Below, one piece after another: positions 35,084-43,394 of a stretch of DNA of 64,000 nt. The DNA is from Bacteroides sp. (GTDB lineage: Bacteria > Bacteroidota > Bacteroidia > Bacteroidales > Muribaculaceae). Where the stretch lies: assembly GCA_014803765.1 (NCBI GenBank), contig JAAVBC010000024.1:1-64000 (forward strand), written 5' to 3'. The stretch's first letter is position 1; each line of letters opens with the position of its first letter. Made by a program: the position numbers and the translations under genes. The notes below the pieces were generated by a model, which saw only the letters and a program-made list of their open reading frames with translations, was not told where the DNA came from and ran no database searches.

Positions 35084-38000
35084 ATGAAGAAGAAAAATTT
35101 AATTCTCTCAGGGCTTCTGCTTCTGGGATGCGCTGCAGGCGTAACTACTTACGCGTTAGCGCAAAACTTGCCGGGTATTTCGACCTATGCTGACACAACA
35201 TCTCAGCCGCAGTCATATAGCCCCGCTAACGGAGCCGTAGTGGGCTCGAATGTCGGAGTTTCCTCACTTTACTTTGAATTTAAAAGTAGCGGTGACGACG
35301 GATATGCAGTCAACTACAATGAAGATCTTGCGATTACAGTGAAGAAAGATGGAGAAGTGGTTCTCACAATTCCTGTAGATAACGCTCATGTGACACGCGA
35401 CCGCAGCTGGCAGGGACGTATCAACGTCGCTCTCGGCACAACTCTTAAAGAGCCCGGCAACTACACGGTAGAGGTTCCTGAAGGAGTAGCAGGGGAGACA
35501 GCATTCACACAGAATGGTTCGTCTACGACTTTATCCGGAGCCTTCTCCTGGAGCTTCTCGATTGAAGCTGCCTTTTCTTATACAGTATCTCCCCGTCAGG
35601 GTGGAGAGGCTTCGCTGGGTCAGCTTGCAAACATCGTAATCACATATGAGGAAGGCACAGAGATTACAGTGAATTCCGGGAAAGCTACTCTCTATAACTT
35701 CCAGTCAGGCAAAACTACATCACAGACAACCTACACAGCTACTGCAGAAGGGAATGTGCTGACTCTTACAGCTGATACCCCTTCAAAAATCACAGGTGCG
35801 ACCCAGGCTATCAACGTAGCGTACGACTATATAACGATTCCCGCCGGAATGTTGACACTCTCCAATGGCGGAATCACCTACAACAATCAGGAGCTGACAA
35901 TCGGAAACTATGCTCCGCGTGCATGCACTGCAGCTGATTTTACTATTATTCCGGATCCTTCGACTCCCGGTTTGACTATCGAAGATCTGAAGGAGGTGAC
36001 TATCGTGCTTCGTGAAGGACTCGTGTTGTCAAATCTCAAGCCCGGAGCGACTGCCAATGCTTTCACTGTGAATCCCGCTCCCTATTATGCAACTTATGGC
36101 TATCAGTATGCCTATAAGAGCATCAGTGAGGATGGGCGTACAATTGTCGGCGTGATGAAAGATCCGACGAGCGCAACGTCTCTTACAAACAATACAGCAT
36201 TTTGTCAGGCGGGTCCTTCAGTTGTGCATCTGAATGCAAGCTGGGTGACAGTTTCCGGCACTACTTCCAAGAATGCCGCTCTGGATATTCCCGCATGGAA
36301 TCTCGACGGCATCGAGTATGCGCCCATCTACAGCTCCACTCCTCAGAGAGGCAACGTAGATACTAAGCTGAATGGCTTGACACTCAATTTCCCGCAACTG
36401 GTGAAAGTTGAGAATAAAGACGCTGTCATCACACTCTCTTTTGAAGGAGAAGTCGTGAAATCGGTTATTGCCGAGAACACCACAACAGCTGCAGCTCGCT
36501 CAACAGGTGCAGGCAGCCGCACCGTGGCATTCTCCAACCTCTTCAAGAATGATGCAGGTGCAGACTTCACCGAACCCGGCACATATACATATCATATTCC
36601 CGCCGGCACATTCAAGCAGGTGAATTCAGAGTATTACAATGAAGAGACCGACATCACAGTATATATCGGCAGAAACTATGCTGACGTTGTGAAATATCCC
36701 GTGCCCGCTACATTCTCAGGCTCTTCTACAAATCTTCAGTGTACACCCGCTGCAGGCAGCGATATCAATGAGTTCACAAGCCTCACGCTGACTTATCCCG
36801 TCGGCACAACTTTCGAGCTTATCCCCGGATATGAGAATAAGCTTTCAACCTGCGGTGCGACTTCAGTAGGCGCTGCTCCTGCTCTTGCAAACAATCAGAA
36901 CAACGCGCCGACTTTTACTGATGGATCTACAGGTATGTCATGGGGTTCAATCGACATTAAAGACAATGAACTCATCTTTAACCTGAAGCAGCCCTTCAGA
37001 ATGGCGACTGCGAAGAACCGCGCAACCTGCATGTGGATTGCAAAGGGTATCTTCATCGCTCACATTCCGAATGGCGAAGGAGGTTATGATCTCTATCCCA
37101 ACACAGAGATGGATAACTACTATCAGCCCTTCTCAATGTATCAGGGTCGCCTCGCTACAGTTGAAGTAAGCAACGAAGGCAAGGCCTCTCTCGCATACTA
37201 TGGCGAGGCTGACGAGACCAACGTAATCCTTAACAGCGAACTCGGCTCAATCGTCTACTCCGGTTATCAGGATATATATCTCGAAGATGACAACGATAAG
37301 GCGCTTCCGGCTCCTACTGCAACCCTTACAGACCTTTCAGGCAATGTAGTGGCTAATTATACCGGCACAGCCGTTGATGAAAACTATGGTCTTTCTTCAG
37401 CTAATGTGCTCTTTACAACTACAACCGATCTTTCCAACCTCGCAAAGGGTATCTATACTTTCACAATTGCACAGGGATGCCTGCAGGGTGGTGCGAAATC
37501 CACAACAGGTGCTTTGAAGGTTGTCAATGACAAAGCATTCTCTTATACAATCGAGAACTTCCAAATTCAGAAAGTAGACTTTGAGAATGTAATCAAACGC
37601 AGCGTGCCCTCTAAAGAGGAGTTCTCACTCGAAGAAAGCTTCGGCGCAGAGATGGGTCGTGCATTCGGTATGGCAGTCGTTCAACTTGACGCTGCTAAGG
37701 GTGTAAGTGTGAATGAAGAGTGCACTGAGAAAGTGGAACTCTATTATGGCGACACTCTCCTTGCAGAGGTGACAACAGCTTACGATGATAACACCGGCAC
37801 AGGCATCATGCCCTACGGTATCAGCTATGGCGCAGAAGGCGATGAGTGGGAGACTCCTAATACGTATCTCGTAATGTTCAATCCGATGGGTGGCGAACAG
37901 TTTAACCAGATCGGAGAATATACAGTTAAATTCCCGGAGGGTGCATTCCTTTCCGATGGTCTTTCCACAACTGCTGCTGAACTTAAATATACATTAGTTG

Positions 38001-38518
38001 CAGCTCAGACCAACTGGGAATACTCATTTAGTCCGGCTGCCGGCGCAAGTCTTGAAGATGGCATCTCTTCAATCATACTTACAATTGAGAATGCAAGCTT
38101 CATTGATGTGGAGAACGGCAACTGCGCTACTCTTGTAGACCCCGCAGGTAATGTAGTGGATTGGCAGTCTAAATATGTAGGTCCTGCCGGCAATCAGAGA
38201 AACACGATTGAATGGGTTATCAATAGCGCATATACTGATTGGCAGAGCGGCACATACACGTTCACTCTGAAGGCTCATTCAGTAGCAATCAACTCATTTG
38301 CTGATGAAGTTGATCCTCAGTTCCCCGAAGAGGATATCGAGGTGGTCTACAACATGACTACAGGTGTAACTCTTGTAGGCGTAGGTGCAGCTGATTCCTA
38401 CACAGTTTACACAGTAGACGGCAAGGCTGTCCTTGTCAACGGCACACTTGAGCAGGTTGCAGAACTTGCAGAAGGTCTCTACATCGTAAACGGCAAGAAG
38501 GCACTCCTCCGCAAATAA
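35084..38518 (+). CDS. Secreted modular protein D, 1144 residues, close paralogue of C
   Basis: The signal peptide MKKKNLILSGLLLLGCAAGV ends near residue 27; its LLGC could also be read as a lipobox, unlike in C. It follows protein C module by module (SPANGAVVGSNVGVSS, SPRQGGEASLGQLAN, FTKxPG-type closers such as GTYTYHIPAGTFKQV, TPAAGSDINEFTSLTLTYPV) and has an almost identical tail (YTVYTVDGKAVLVNG, LYIVNGKKALLRK). It lacks the module of about 145 residues that C has at about residues 825-970 (VTPATGTEVEG to AGMLKLE), which accounts for the length difference of exactly 145. C and D arose by tandem duplication that included the 3' terminator. The function is unknown. Confidence 0.8.
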   Translation: MKKKNLILSGLLLLGCAAGVTTYALAQNLPGISTYADTTSQPQSYSPANGAVVGSNVGVSSLYFEFKSSGDDGYAVNYNEDLAITVKKDGEVVLTIPVDNAHVTRDRSWQGRINVALGTTLKEPGNYTVEVPEGVAGETAFTQNGSSTTLSGAFSWSFSIEAAFSYTVSPRQGGEASLGQLANIVITYEEGTEITVNSGKATLYNFQSGKTTSQTTYTATAEGNVLTLTADTPSKITGATQAINVAYDYITIPAGMLTLSNGGITYNNQELTIGNYAPRACTAADFTIIPDPSTPGLTIEDLKEVTIVLREGLVLSNLKPGATANAFTVNPAPYYATYGYQYAYKSISEDGRTIVGVMKDPTSATSLTNNTAFCQAGPSVVHLNASWVTVSGTTSKNAALDIPAWNLDGIEYAPIYSSTPQRGNVDTKLNGLTLNFPQLVKVENKDAVITLSFEGEVVKSVIAENTTTAAARSTGAGSRTVAFSNLFKNDAGADFTEPGTYTYHIPAGTFKQVNSEYYNEETDITVYIGRNYADVVKYPVPATFSGSSTNLQCTPAAGSDINEFTSLTLTYPVGTTFELIPGYENKLSTCGATSVGAAPALANNQNNAPTFTDGSTGMSWGSIDIKDNELIFNLKQPFRMATAKNRATCMWIAKGIFIAHIPNGEGGYDLYPNTEMDNYYQPFSMYQGRLATVEVSNEGKASLAYYGEADETNVILNSELGSIVYSGYQDIYLEDDNDKALPAPTATLTDLSGNVVANYTGTAVDENYGLSSANVLFTTTTDLSNLAKGIYTFTIAQGCLQGGAKSTTGALKVVNDKAFSYTIENFQIQKVDFENVIKRSVPSKEEFSLEESFGAEMGRAFGMAVVQLDAAKGVSVNEECTEKVELYYGDTLLAEVTTAYDDNTGTGIMPYGISYGAEGDEWETPNTYLVMFNPMGGEQFNQIGEYTVKFPEGAFLSDGLSTTAAELKYTLVAAQTNWEYSFSPAAGASLEDGISSIILTIENASFIDVENGNCATLVDPAGNVVDWQSKYVGPAGNQRNTIEWVINSAYTDWQSGTYTFTLKAHSVAINSFADEVDPQFPEEDIEVVYNMTTGVTLVGVGAADSYTVYTVDGKAVLVNGTLEQVAELAEGLYIVNGKKALLRK

Positions 38519-38588
38519 TCCAAGATAATCCAAGATAATTCAAGAATCCCGATAATATTTCCGCTACTGAAGCGGAAATAACATAGAA

Positions 38589-38638
38589 AAGCGACTCTGC
38601 GCAGACATGATGGTTATGGCGCAGAGTCGCTTCCTTTT
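38589..38638 (+). terminator. Terminator of secreted protein D gene
   Basis: The same 14-bp stem as after gene C (AAGCGACTCTGCGC with its complement, 38589-38602 and 38619-38632), with a different loop and a TTTT run. It shows that the duplication extended past the coding sequence. Confidence 0.88.
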
Positions 38639-38704
38639 GTTTAAGTAAACAATGAATGTTGAATCTTGAAATTTTAAAGATAAATAGAAGTTTTTGCGGA
38701 AATA

Positions 38705-38736
38705 TTTGGAGGAATTGAAAAAAAGTGCTAACTTTG
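38705..38736 (+). promoter_or_regulatory. Promoter of tRNA-Pro
   Basis: TTTG (38705-38708), 20 bases, TAACTTTG (38729-38736). Full consensus; the tRNA begins 17 bases later. Confidence 0.75.
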
Positions 38737-38752
38737 CAGACGCAAAAGCACT

Positions 38753-38825
38753 CGGGGTGTAGCGCAGTTGGTAGCGTGCTACGTTCGGGACGTAGAGGTC
38801 GGGCGTTCGAGTCGCCTCACCCCGA
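38753..38825 (+). tRNA. tRNA-Pro (anticodon CGG)
   Basis: Acceptor CGGGGTG pairs with CACCCCG, with discriminator A. The anticodon arm CTACG-TTCGGGA-CGTAG gives anticodon CGG. The T arm is GGGCG-TTCGAGT-CGCCT. The CCA end is not encoded. Confidence 0.95.
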
Positions 38826-38833
38826 CAGTGAAA

Positions 38834-38876
38834 ATAAGAGGATTGAATCGAAAGATTCAATCCTCTTATCTTTTTT
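38834..38876 (+). terminator. Terminator of tRNA-Pro
   Basis: A 16-bp perfect stem (38834-38849 with 38854-38869, core AAGAGGATTGAATC) with a GAAA tetraloop, followed by C and six T. Confidence 0.92.
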
Positions 38877-38916
38877 CTTACTGAGCTCTTTGATTATTGA
38901 TTATTGGAGTTATATC

Positions 38917-39183
38917 CAACCCGCGGAGCGGGTTGCCTCACCGTTAACCGCCGGTTGAAGCCCGAAGGGCTGAAACCTGCGGACTTGTAACCTGATATAG
39001 TATCCTCCAACCTGCGGAGCGGGTTGCCTCACCGGAGCATCAGTGTCGAGGGGCATTGAGACTTCCGGTTAGGCAACCCGCTCCGCGGGTTGGTGGCATA
39101 AGATTGGGCATGAGATCCGAGGGTTTCAGCCCTTCGGGCTTGAACCCTCGGTTAACGGTTAGGCAACCCGCTTCCGCGGGTTG
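38917..39183. repeat. Cluster of extragenic palindromic repeats
   Basis: Two motifs alternate. The first is the palindrome CAACCCGCGGAGCGGGTTG, or its complement form with CTCC, at 38917-38935, 39008-39026, 39074-39092 and 39164-39183. The second is GGTTGAAGCCCGAAGGGCTGAAACC near 38953 and its reverse complement near 39121. They are joined by GCCTCACCGTTAACC-like linkers. The first and last thirds are inverted copies, so the cluster could fold as one large hairpin. It lies between tRNA-Pro and the 3' end of metK. Confidence 0.9.
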
Positions 39184-39233
39184 ATTCCTATTCGTTTCTA
39201 TAGCTCCTGTTTGATTTTATGGGATCCTATCGG

Positions 39234-40571
39234 TCAGACGAGCGAGAAGGCTTTTTTGATGGCATCGACGTGATCGAGCTTTTCCCAAGTGAAGAGCTCT
39301 ACCTCGCGGGTGATGGGTTCACTCTCGTAGCGGGATTTGAAAGTCTTGCTGACTGTCTGAGGCTTTCTGCCGAGATGTCCATAGGCGGAAGTCTCCTTAT
39401 AAATCGGGTTGCGGAGTTTCAGACGCTCTTCTATAGCTTTGGGGCGCATGTCAAAGAGTTCTTCCACCTTTGCTGCTATTTCGGCATCCGATAGGTCGAC
39501 GTTGGATGTGCCGAAAGTATTGATGAAGAGTGATACGGGTTTAGCTACGCCAATCGCATAGGCTACCTGAACAAGCACCTCTCTTGCAACGCCTGCTGCT
39601 ACGAGATTCTTCGCGATGTGACGGCAAGCGTAGGCTGCCGAGCGATCCACTTTCGAGGGATCTTTGCCGGAGAATGCGCCTCCGCCGTGAGCTCCTCTGC
39701 CACCATAAGTATCAACGATAATCTTACGTCCTGTCAGACCCGTGTCGCCATGAGGACCGCCTATTACGAATTTGCCGGTCGGGTTGACATGCAGAATCAG
39801 ATTCTCATCGAAGAGAGCCTGCAGTTCTTCGGGAAGGGATGCCTTCAGACGCGGGATAAGCACTTGCTCTACATCCCGGCGGATAGTAGCGAGCATCTCC
39901 TCATCTGCACGATCCTGAGCTTCCTTAGTGTTATCCAGGGGCAGGATGAAATCATCGTGCTGAGTGGAGACGACGATAGTGTGGATGCGCACGGGACGAT
40001 TATTCTCATCATATTCCACAGTGACCTGGCTTTTTGCGTCGGGACGCAGGTAAGTGGTCAGTTTTCCCTTGCGATAATAAGTCATCTCCTTCTCCTCCCG
40101 GCGGATGTCGGCGAGTTCTGTGAGAAGCTTATGCGAGAGATCGAGAGTTAAAGGCATGTATTCAGCTGATTCATCGACTGCATAACCGAACATCATGCCC
40201 TGATCGCCGGCGCCCTGCAGTTCGAGGGCATCCTTGGAATCATCCTTGCGGGATACGCCGCGATTGATATCGGCAGACTGCTCATGAATTGCAGAGAGAA
40301 TGCCGAGGGAATCGCCGTCGAAGCGATAAGCTCCGCGATTATATCCGATTTCGTTGATGACGTTGCGGATAGTAGCAGGGACATCGACGTAAGCCTCGGA
40401 AGTGACCTCACCTGCAACTACGACCTGTCCGGTAGTGCAAAGTGTTTCGATAGCCACATGGCTTTTGGGGTCGCGCACCAGGAATTCATCAAGGAGCGCA
40501 TCGGAAATGCGGTCGGCGACTTTGTCGGGATGACCTTCCGATACAGATTCAGATGTGAATAGATAGTTCAT
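39234..40571 (-). CDS. metK: S-adenosylmethionine synthetase
   Basis: 445 residues. It makes S-adenosylmethionine from methionine and ATP in the cytosol. The family signatures are all there: [19 protein letters not shown] near the N-terminus, [12 protein letters not shown] (adenine/ATP site), and [19 protein letters not shown] (phosphate loop). It is longer than the E. coli enzyme, with insertions around residues 80-110 and 190-240, as is usual in Bacteroidetes. The leader of about 275 bases contains a SAM-II/SAM-V-like aptamer and a terminator, so the gene is probably repressed when its product is abundant. Confidence 0.97.
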   Translation of the reverse strand: MNYLFTSESVSEGHPDKVADRISDALLDEFLVRDPKSHVAIETLCTTGQVVVAGEVTSEAYVDVPATIRNVINEIGYNRGAYRFDGDSLGILSAIHEQSADINRGVSRKDDSKDALELQGAGDQGMMFGYAVDESAEYMPLTLDLSHKLLTELADIRREEKEMTYYRKGKLTTYLRPDAKSQVTVEYDENNRPVRIHTIVVSTQHDDFILPLDNTKEAQDRADEEMLATIRRDVEQVLIPRLKASLPEELQALFDENLILHVNPTGKFVIGGPHGDTGLTGRKIIVDTYGGRGAHGGGAFSGKDPSKVDRSAAYACRHIAKNLVAAGVAREVLVQVAYAIGVAKPVSLFINTFGTSNVDLSDAEIAAKVEELFDMRPKAIEERLKLRNPIYKETSAYGHLGRKPQTVSKTFKSRYESEPITREVELFTWEKLDHVDAIKKAFSLV

Positions 40572-40660
40572 CTTTATAATAGAATTTAATTGATATCAGA
40601 TTTGCAGTTCCGTCTTCCCCGGGGGGAGTGGGTTTGCATCACGAAGGGGAGTGTATAAAC

Positions 40661-40840
40661 AAAAAAATAGCATTTCTGGCTGATTGCCGAAAATGCTAAA
40701 AATTGACTTCATCGAAGATCGGCGCGGAAGCCGACAGGGATTTATCTTTTCAGCCGCAGACTCTGAAAAGGGGAGGGCTGAAGTGAGCAGTTTTTAGCAT
40801 TTTTTTCGGTGGTTGCAAGCAGCCAAATTTGTCCACCTTT
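40661..40840 (-). promoter_or_regulatory. SAM-II/SAM-V-type riboswitch with switchable terminator in the metK leader
   Basis: On the minus strand, GGTGG (40837-40833) pairs with CCACC (40812-40808), forming P1. In its loop, TTTGGC (40827-40822) pairs with GCTAAA (40798-40793) to give an H-type pseudoknot. Between them are the sequences GCTTGCAA and GAAAAAAATGCTAAA that characterise SAM-II/SAM-V aptamers. Downstream, TTTTTAGCAT (40702-40693) is an exact complement of the aptamer strand ATGCTAAAAA (40800-40791), and can instead pair with AAATGCTA (40675-40668), forming a hairpin followed by seven T (40667-40661). SAM bound to the pseudoknot would thus free the strand to form the terminator, while without SAM the anti-terminator forms. 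The structure is seen; ligand and mechanism are inferred. Confidence 0.75.
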
Positions 40841-40852
40841 CTGTTTCCGATA

Positions 40853-40887
40853 CAAAAGTAATACAAAAAATCGGAAAACACTACAAA
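40853..40887 (-). promoter_or_regulatory. metK promoter
   Basis: On the minus strand TTTG (40887-40884) and TACTTTTG (40860-40853), 23 bases apart. Transcription would start just before the riboswitch aptamer, as expected. Confidence 0.55.
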
Positions 40888-40926
40888 AAACACCTTTAAG
40901 ATTATGCTATATTCACTGAAAAATGT

Positions 40927-40934
40927 TAAATTTG
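40927..40934 (+). promoter_or_regulatory. -7 box of the YeiH-like gene
   Basis: TAAATTTG matches the -7 consensus. No -33 TTTG is at the right distance. It is divergent from the metK promoter. Confidence 0.4.
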
Positions 40935-40986
40935 AAGATTAAAAGGGGAGATTGAGGGGGATAACTTGACATCAAAAAGAGAAAAG

Positions 40987-42009
40987 ATGAAGAATAAAAT
41001 CGGACGTATTTTGTATTGGGCGTTACTCGCGCTGGTCTTCTTCCCCTTCAAGGGGTTTGGAATTACTGAGCACGAGATAATTGATGCGCCGATTGGATTG
41101 GCACTCGGACTCGTGTTTGCGATTATCTTCGGCACTCCATTTCCGAAGTTTAATAAATTTCTGTCGAAATGGCTTCTGCAGGCATCAGTAGTCGGACTCG
41201 GTTTCGGCATGAACCTCGTGAAGAGTCTTCAGAGCGGCGCGGAGGGAATGATATTCACTGTGGCATCAGTCATCGGGGTGATGTTTATCGGCGTATTGCT
41301 CGGTAAATATATGGGGATCAACAACAAGACTTCATATTTGATTTCCTCCGGCACGGCGATTTGCGGAGGGAGTGCGATAGCGGCGGTAGGTCCGGTCGTA
41401 AAGGCTGATCAGAGTGAGATGGCAGTATCTTTAGGGGTAGTGTTTATACTTAACGCCATAGCGCTGTTTATATTCCCTCCGTTGGGTCATTTCTTCGATC
41501 TGACGCAGGAGCAGTTTGGCACATGGGCGGCGATAGCTATTCATGACACGAGTTCCGTAGTCGGCGCAGGCGCGGCATACGGTCCGGAAGCGTGCGAGCT
41601 TGCTACACTTATCAAGTGTACGCGCGCATTGTGGATTATCCCCTTGGCATTCTTCACCATGTGGTTCTTCCCGAAGTTAAATTCAAAAGCCGCCGGCAAA
41701 GAGAAAGAGGGGAAAGCGAAGGTGTCAATTCCCTGGTTTATCTTCCTCTTTATTCTTGCGATGATTATCTATACCTACACTCCTGAGAGTGCGATGGGCG
41801 TAATGGGTCCGGTCTATGAATTCATTACGGCTGCCGCGAAGAAATGTCTGGTGGCAGTGTTGTTTGCCATAGGCGCCGGCTTGAGTCTGAACGTGATAAA
41901 GAGTGTAGGGATAAAGCCTTTGATTCAGGCGATAACCCTATGGATTGCTATCGGGGCAGTCAGTCTGTTCGTGGTCATGACCACAATGCCTTCCGCAAAT
42001 CCTAACTAA
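40987..42009 (+). CDS. YeiH/UPF0324 family membrane transporter
   Basis: About 340 residues from ATG 40987; a TTG at 40966 preceded by GAGGGGG is an alternative start. It has ten or so hydrophobic segments and the signature LISSGTAICGGSAIAAVGPVVKA of the Cons_hypoth698 (PF03601) family, plus AIHDTSSVVGAGAAYG. Members are often annotated as putative sulfate exporters on weak grounds. The metK gene is divergent, but a link to sulfur metabolism is speculation. The UbiA-like gene follows after 15 bases, so the two are probably co-transcribed. Confidence 0.88.
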   Translation: MKNKIGRILYWALLALVFFPFKGFGITEHEIIDAPIGLALGLVFAIIFGTPFPKFNKFLSKWLLQASVVGLGFGMNLVKSLQSGAEGMIFTVASVIGVMFIGVLLGKYMGINNKTSYLISSGTAICGGSAIAAVGPVVKADQSEMAVSLGVVFILNAIALFIFPPLGHFFDLTQEQFGTWAAIAIHDTSSVVGAGAAYGPEACELATLIKCTRALWIIPLAFFTMWFFPKLNSKAAGKEKEGKAKVSIPWFIFLFILAMIIYTYTPESAMGVMGPVYEFITAAAKKCLVAVLFAIGAGLSLNVIKSVGIKPLIQAITLWIAIGAVSLFVVMTTMPSANPN

Positions 42010-42024
42010 AAAAAGCGACGAGAA

Positions 42025-42984
42025 ATGGATGTATTGCAATATGTAAAGACTAAAGGGAGTTTTTCAACTCTTTTGATGGGTGTGGGATCGGTGTGTGCCG
42101 GCACGGCAGCTGCCGCCATACGCGGCAATCTGGAGATACTCCCGGCTACAGTGTGTTTGCTCTTCGCGGCATTTACCCAATTAGGAGCGAATTACTGGCA
42201 TGCGTATAATAACTATACGAAATATATACAGGCAGTCCCCATGTCCCGCATTGAGCGTCTTGAGGCAGAGAAGAATCCCTTGAAACAGCGGGTTCTCAGG
42301 GAGGCTGCTGTCGGGTGCCTTATATTTTCGCTGATGTTGGGGCTGACGCTGATGTCGATGTACGCTGTGCCTTGGTTTGCCCTGATATTAGGAGCTTTAG
42401 TGTATGGACTTTATGGCGTGATAACTTATAAAGGGAGAGAATTTTTGGGTACATTGGCAGGACTTCTTGTGACCTTCATTTTGTTCGGTCCGGTCGGTGT
42501 GTTCGGTACATGTCTGATTCAGACCCAGCATGAGGCTACTGCCTCCATGTGGGGTTCCTATGATACAACCCCTCCTATCCCGGCAACCATTCTGATGGGT
42601 CTGCTTGCAATCAACGTGCATCTGATTCATAGTTATTATGCCAATGTCATGACTGAGGGGAAGATCAAATACAACGTAAGCCGTACATTAGGGAAGAAGA
42701 TGACGATTTTTCTTGTGATTCTCAATGGATTCCTGTCGTTCATTTTTATGGGTATCAAAGTATTTACTTATGATTTTCCCCAACCCTTGATTGCAGATGT
42801 TCCCTTCTTTCTCGGATTGGCATTGAACACTTATATCGGGCTCAGGATGTATAACAGTAGTGGCTCGGAGCTTAGTCATCTTGTGCTGCTGAGCAAAGCT
42901 AATATGTTCCTGACGGGATTTGTGATGCTCATTGTGTGGTGGGCGGTCGGAGTGCCGGATGATTCAATGCGGACCTTCTTCTGA
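42025..42984 (+). CDS. UbiA/MenA-family membrane protein lacking the aspartate motifs
   Basis: 319 residues with eight or nine membrane segments and the overall pattern of MenA-type prenyltransferases. In active enzymes two Asp-rich motifs bind Mg-diphosphate: NDxxDxxxG near the N-terminus and a second D-x-x-x-D. Here the first aligned region reads FTQLGANYWHAYNNYTKY and the second HLIHSYYANVMTEGKIKY, so the aspartates are replaced by His, Asn, Tyr and Ala. Catalysis by the usual mechanism seems impossible. It may be a pseudoenzyme, a transport or scaffold protein, or use other chemistry. The reading frame is intact, so it is not simple decay. Confidence 0.7.
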   Translation: MDVLQYVKTKGSFSTLLMGVGSVCAGTAAAAIRGNLEILPATVCLLFAAFTQLGANYWHAYNNYTKYIQAVPMSRIERLEAEKNPLKQRVLREAAVGCLIFSLMLGLTLMSMYAVPWFALILGALVYGLYGVITYKGREFLGTLAGLLVTFILFGPVGVFGTCLIQTQHEATASMWGSYDTTPPIPATILMGLLAINVHLIHSYYANVMTEGKIKYNVSRTLGKKMTIFLVILNGFLSFIFMGIKVFTYDFPQPLIADVPFFLGLALNTYIGLRMYNSSGSELSHLVLLSKANMFLTGFVMLIVWWAVGVPDDSMRTFF

Positions 42985-43010
42985 ATATACTGAATTCATA
43001 GGCGCGTCAC

Positions 43011-43327
43011 CAACCCGCGGGAGCGGGTTGCCTAACCGTTAACCGCGCGTCACCAACCCGCGGGAGCGGGTTGCCTAACCGTTAACCGGGGGTTGAAGCG
43101 CGAAGCGCTGAAACCCCCGGACCTCAAGACTCCTCTAATGCCAACAACCTGCGGAGCGGGTTGCCTAACCGGAAGTCTCAACGCCAACAACCAGTGAGCG
43201 CTGATACAGCAGTTAGGCAACCCGCTCCGCAGGTTGGTGGATACTATGTCAGGTTACAAGTCCGCCGGTTGAAGCCCGTAGGGCTTCAACCGGCGGTTAA
43301 CGGTTAGGCAACCTGCTCCGCAGGTTG
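43011..43327. repeat. Second cluster of extragenic palindromic repeats
   Basis: Copies of CAACCCGCGGGAGCGGGTTG at 43011 and 43054, CAACCTGCGGAGCGGGTTG near 43145, inverted forms near 43217 and 43308, and the partner motif GGTTGAAGCxCGxAGxGCT near 43091 and 43267. A 43-bp direct duplication (GGCGCGTCACCAACC... at 43001 and GCGCGTCACCAACC... at 43044) begins the cluster. It lies at the 3' ends of two convergent genes. The remaining 43328-43394 holds nothing I can identify. Confidence 0.9.
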
Positions 43328-43394
43328 TGTAGGGAGTGGAGAATCACCTCGGATGCCATCGAGAACTGAAATATGAAGGCTTTCTATCAGCTCT

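Noticed and set aside
26850-38825. The tRNA-bounded block as an integrated mobile element
   Set aside because: No integrase, transposase, relaxase or duplicated tRNA 3' end was found. It is better described as a locally expanded gene family.
38917-39183. Clustered repeats considered as a CRISPR array
   Set aside because: The repeats are palindromes in alternating orientation with variable spacing and no unique equal-length spacers, and no cas genes are present.
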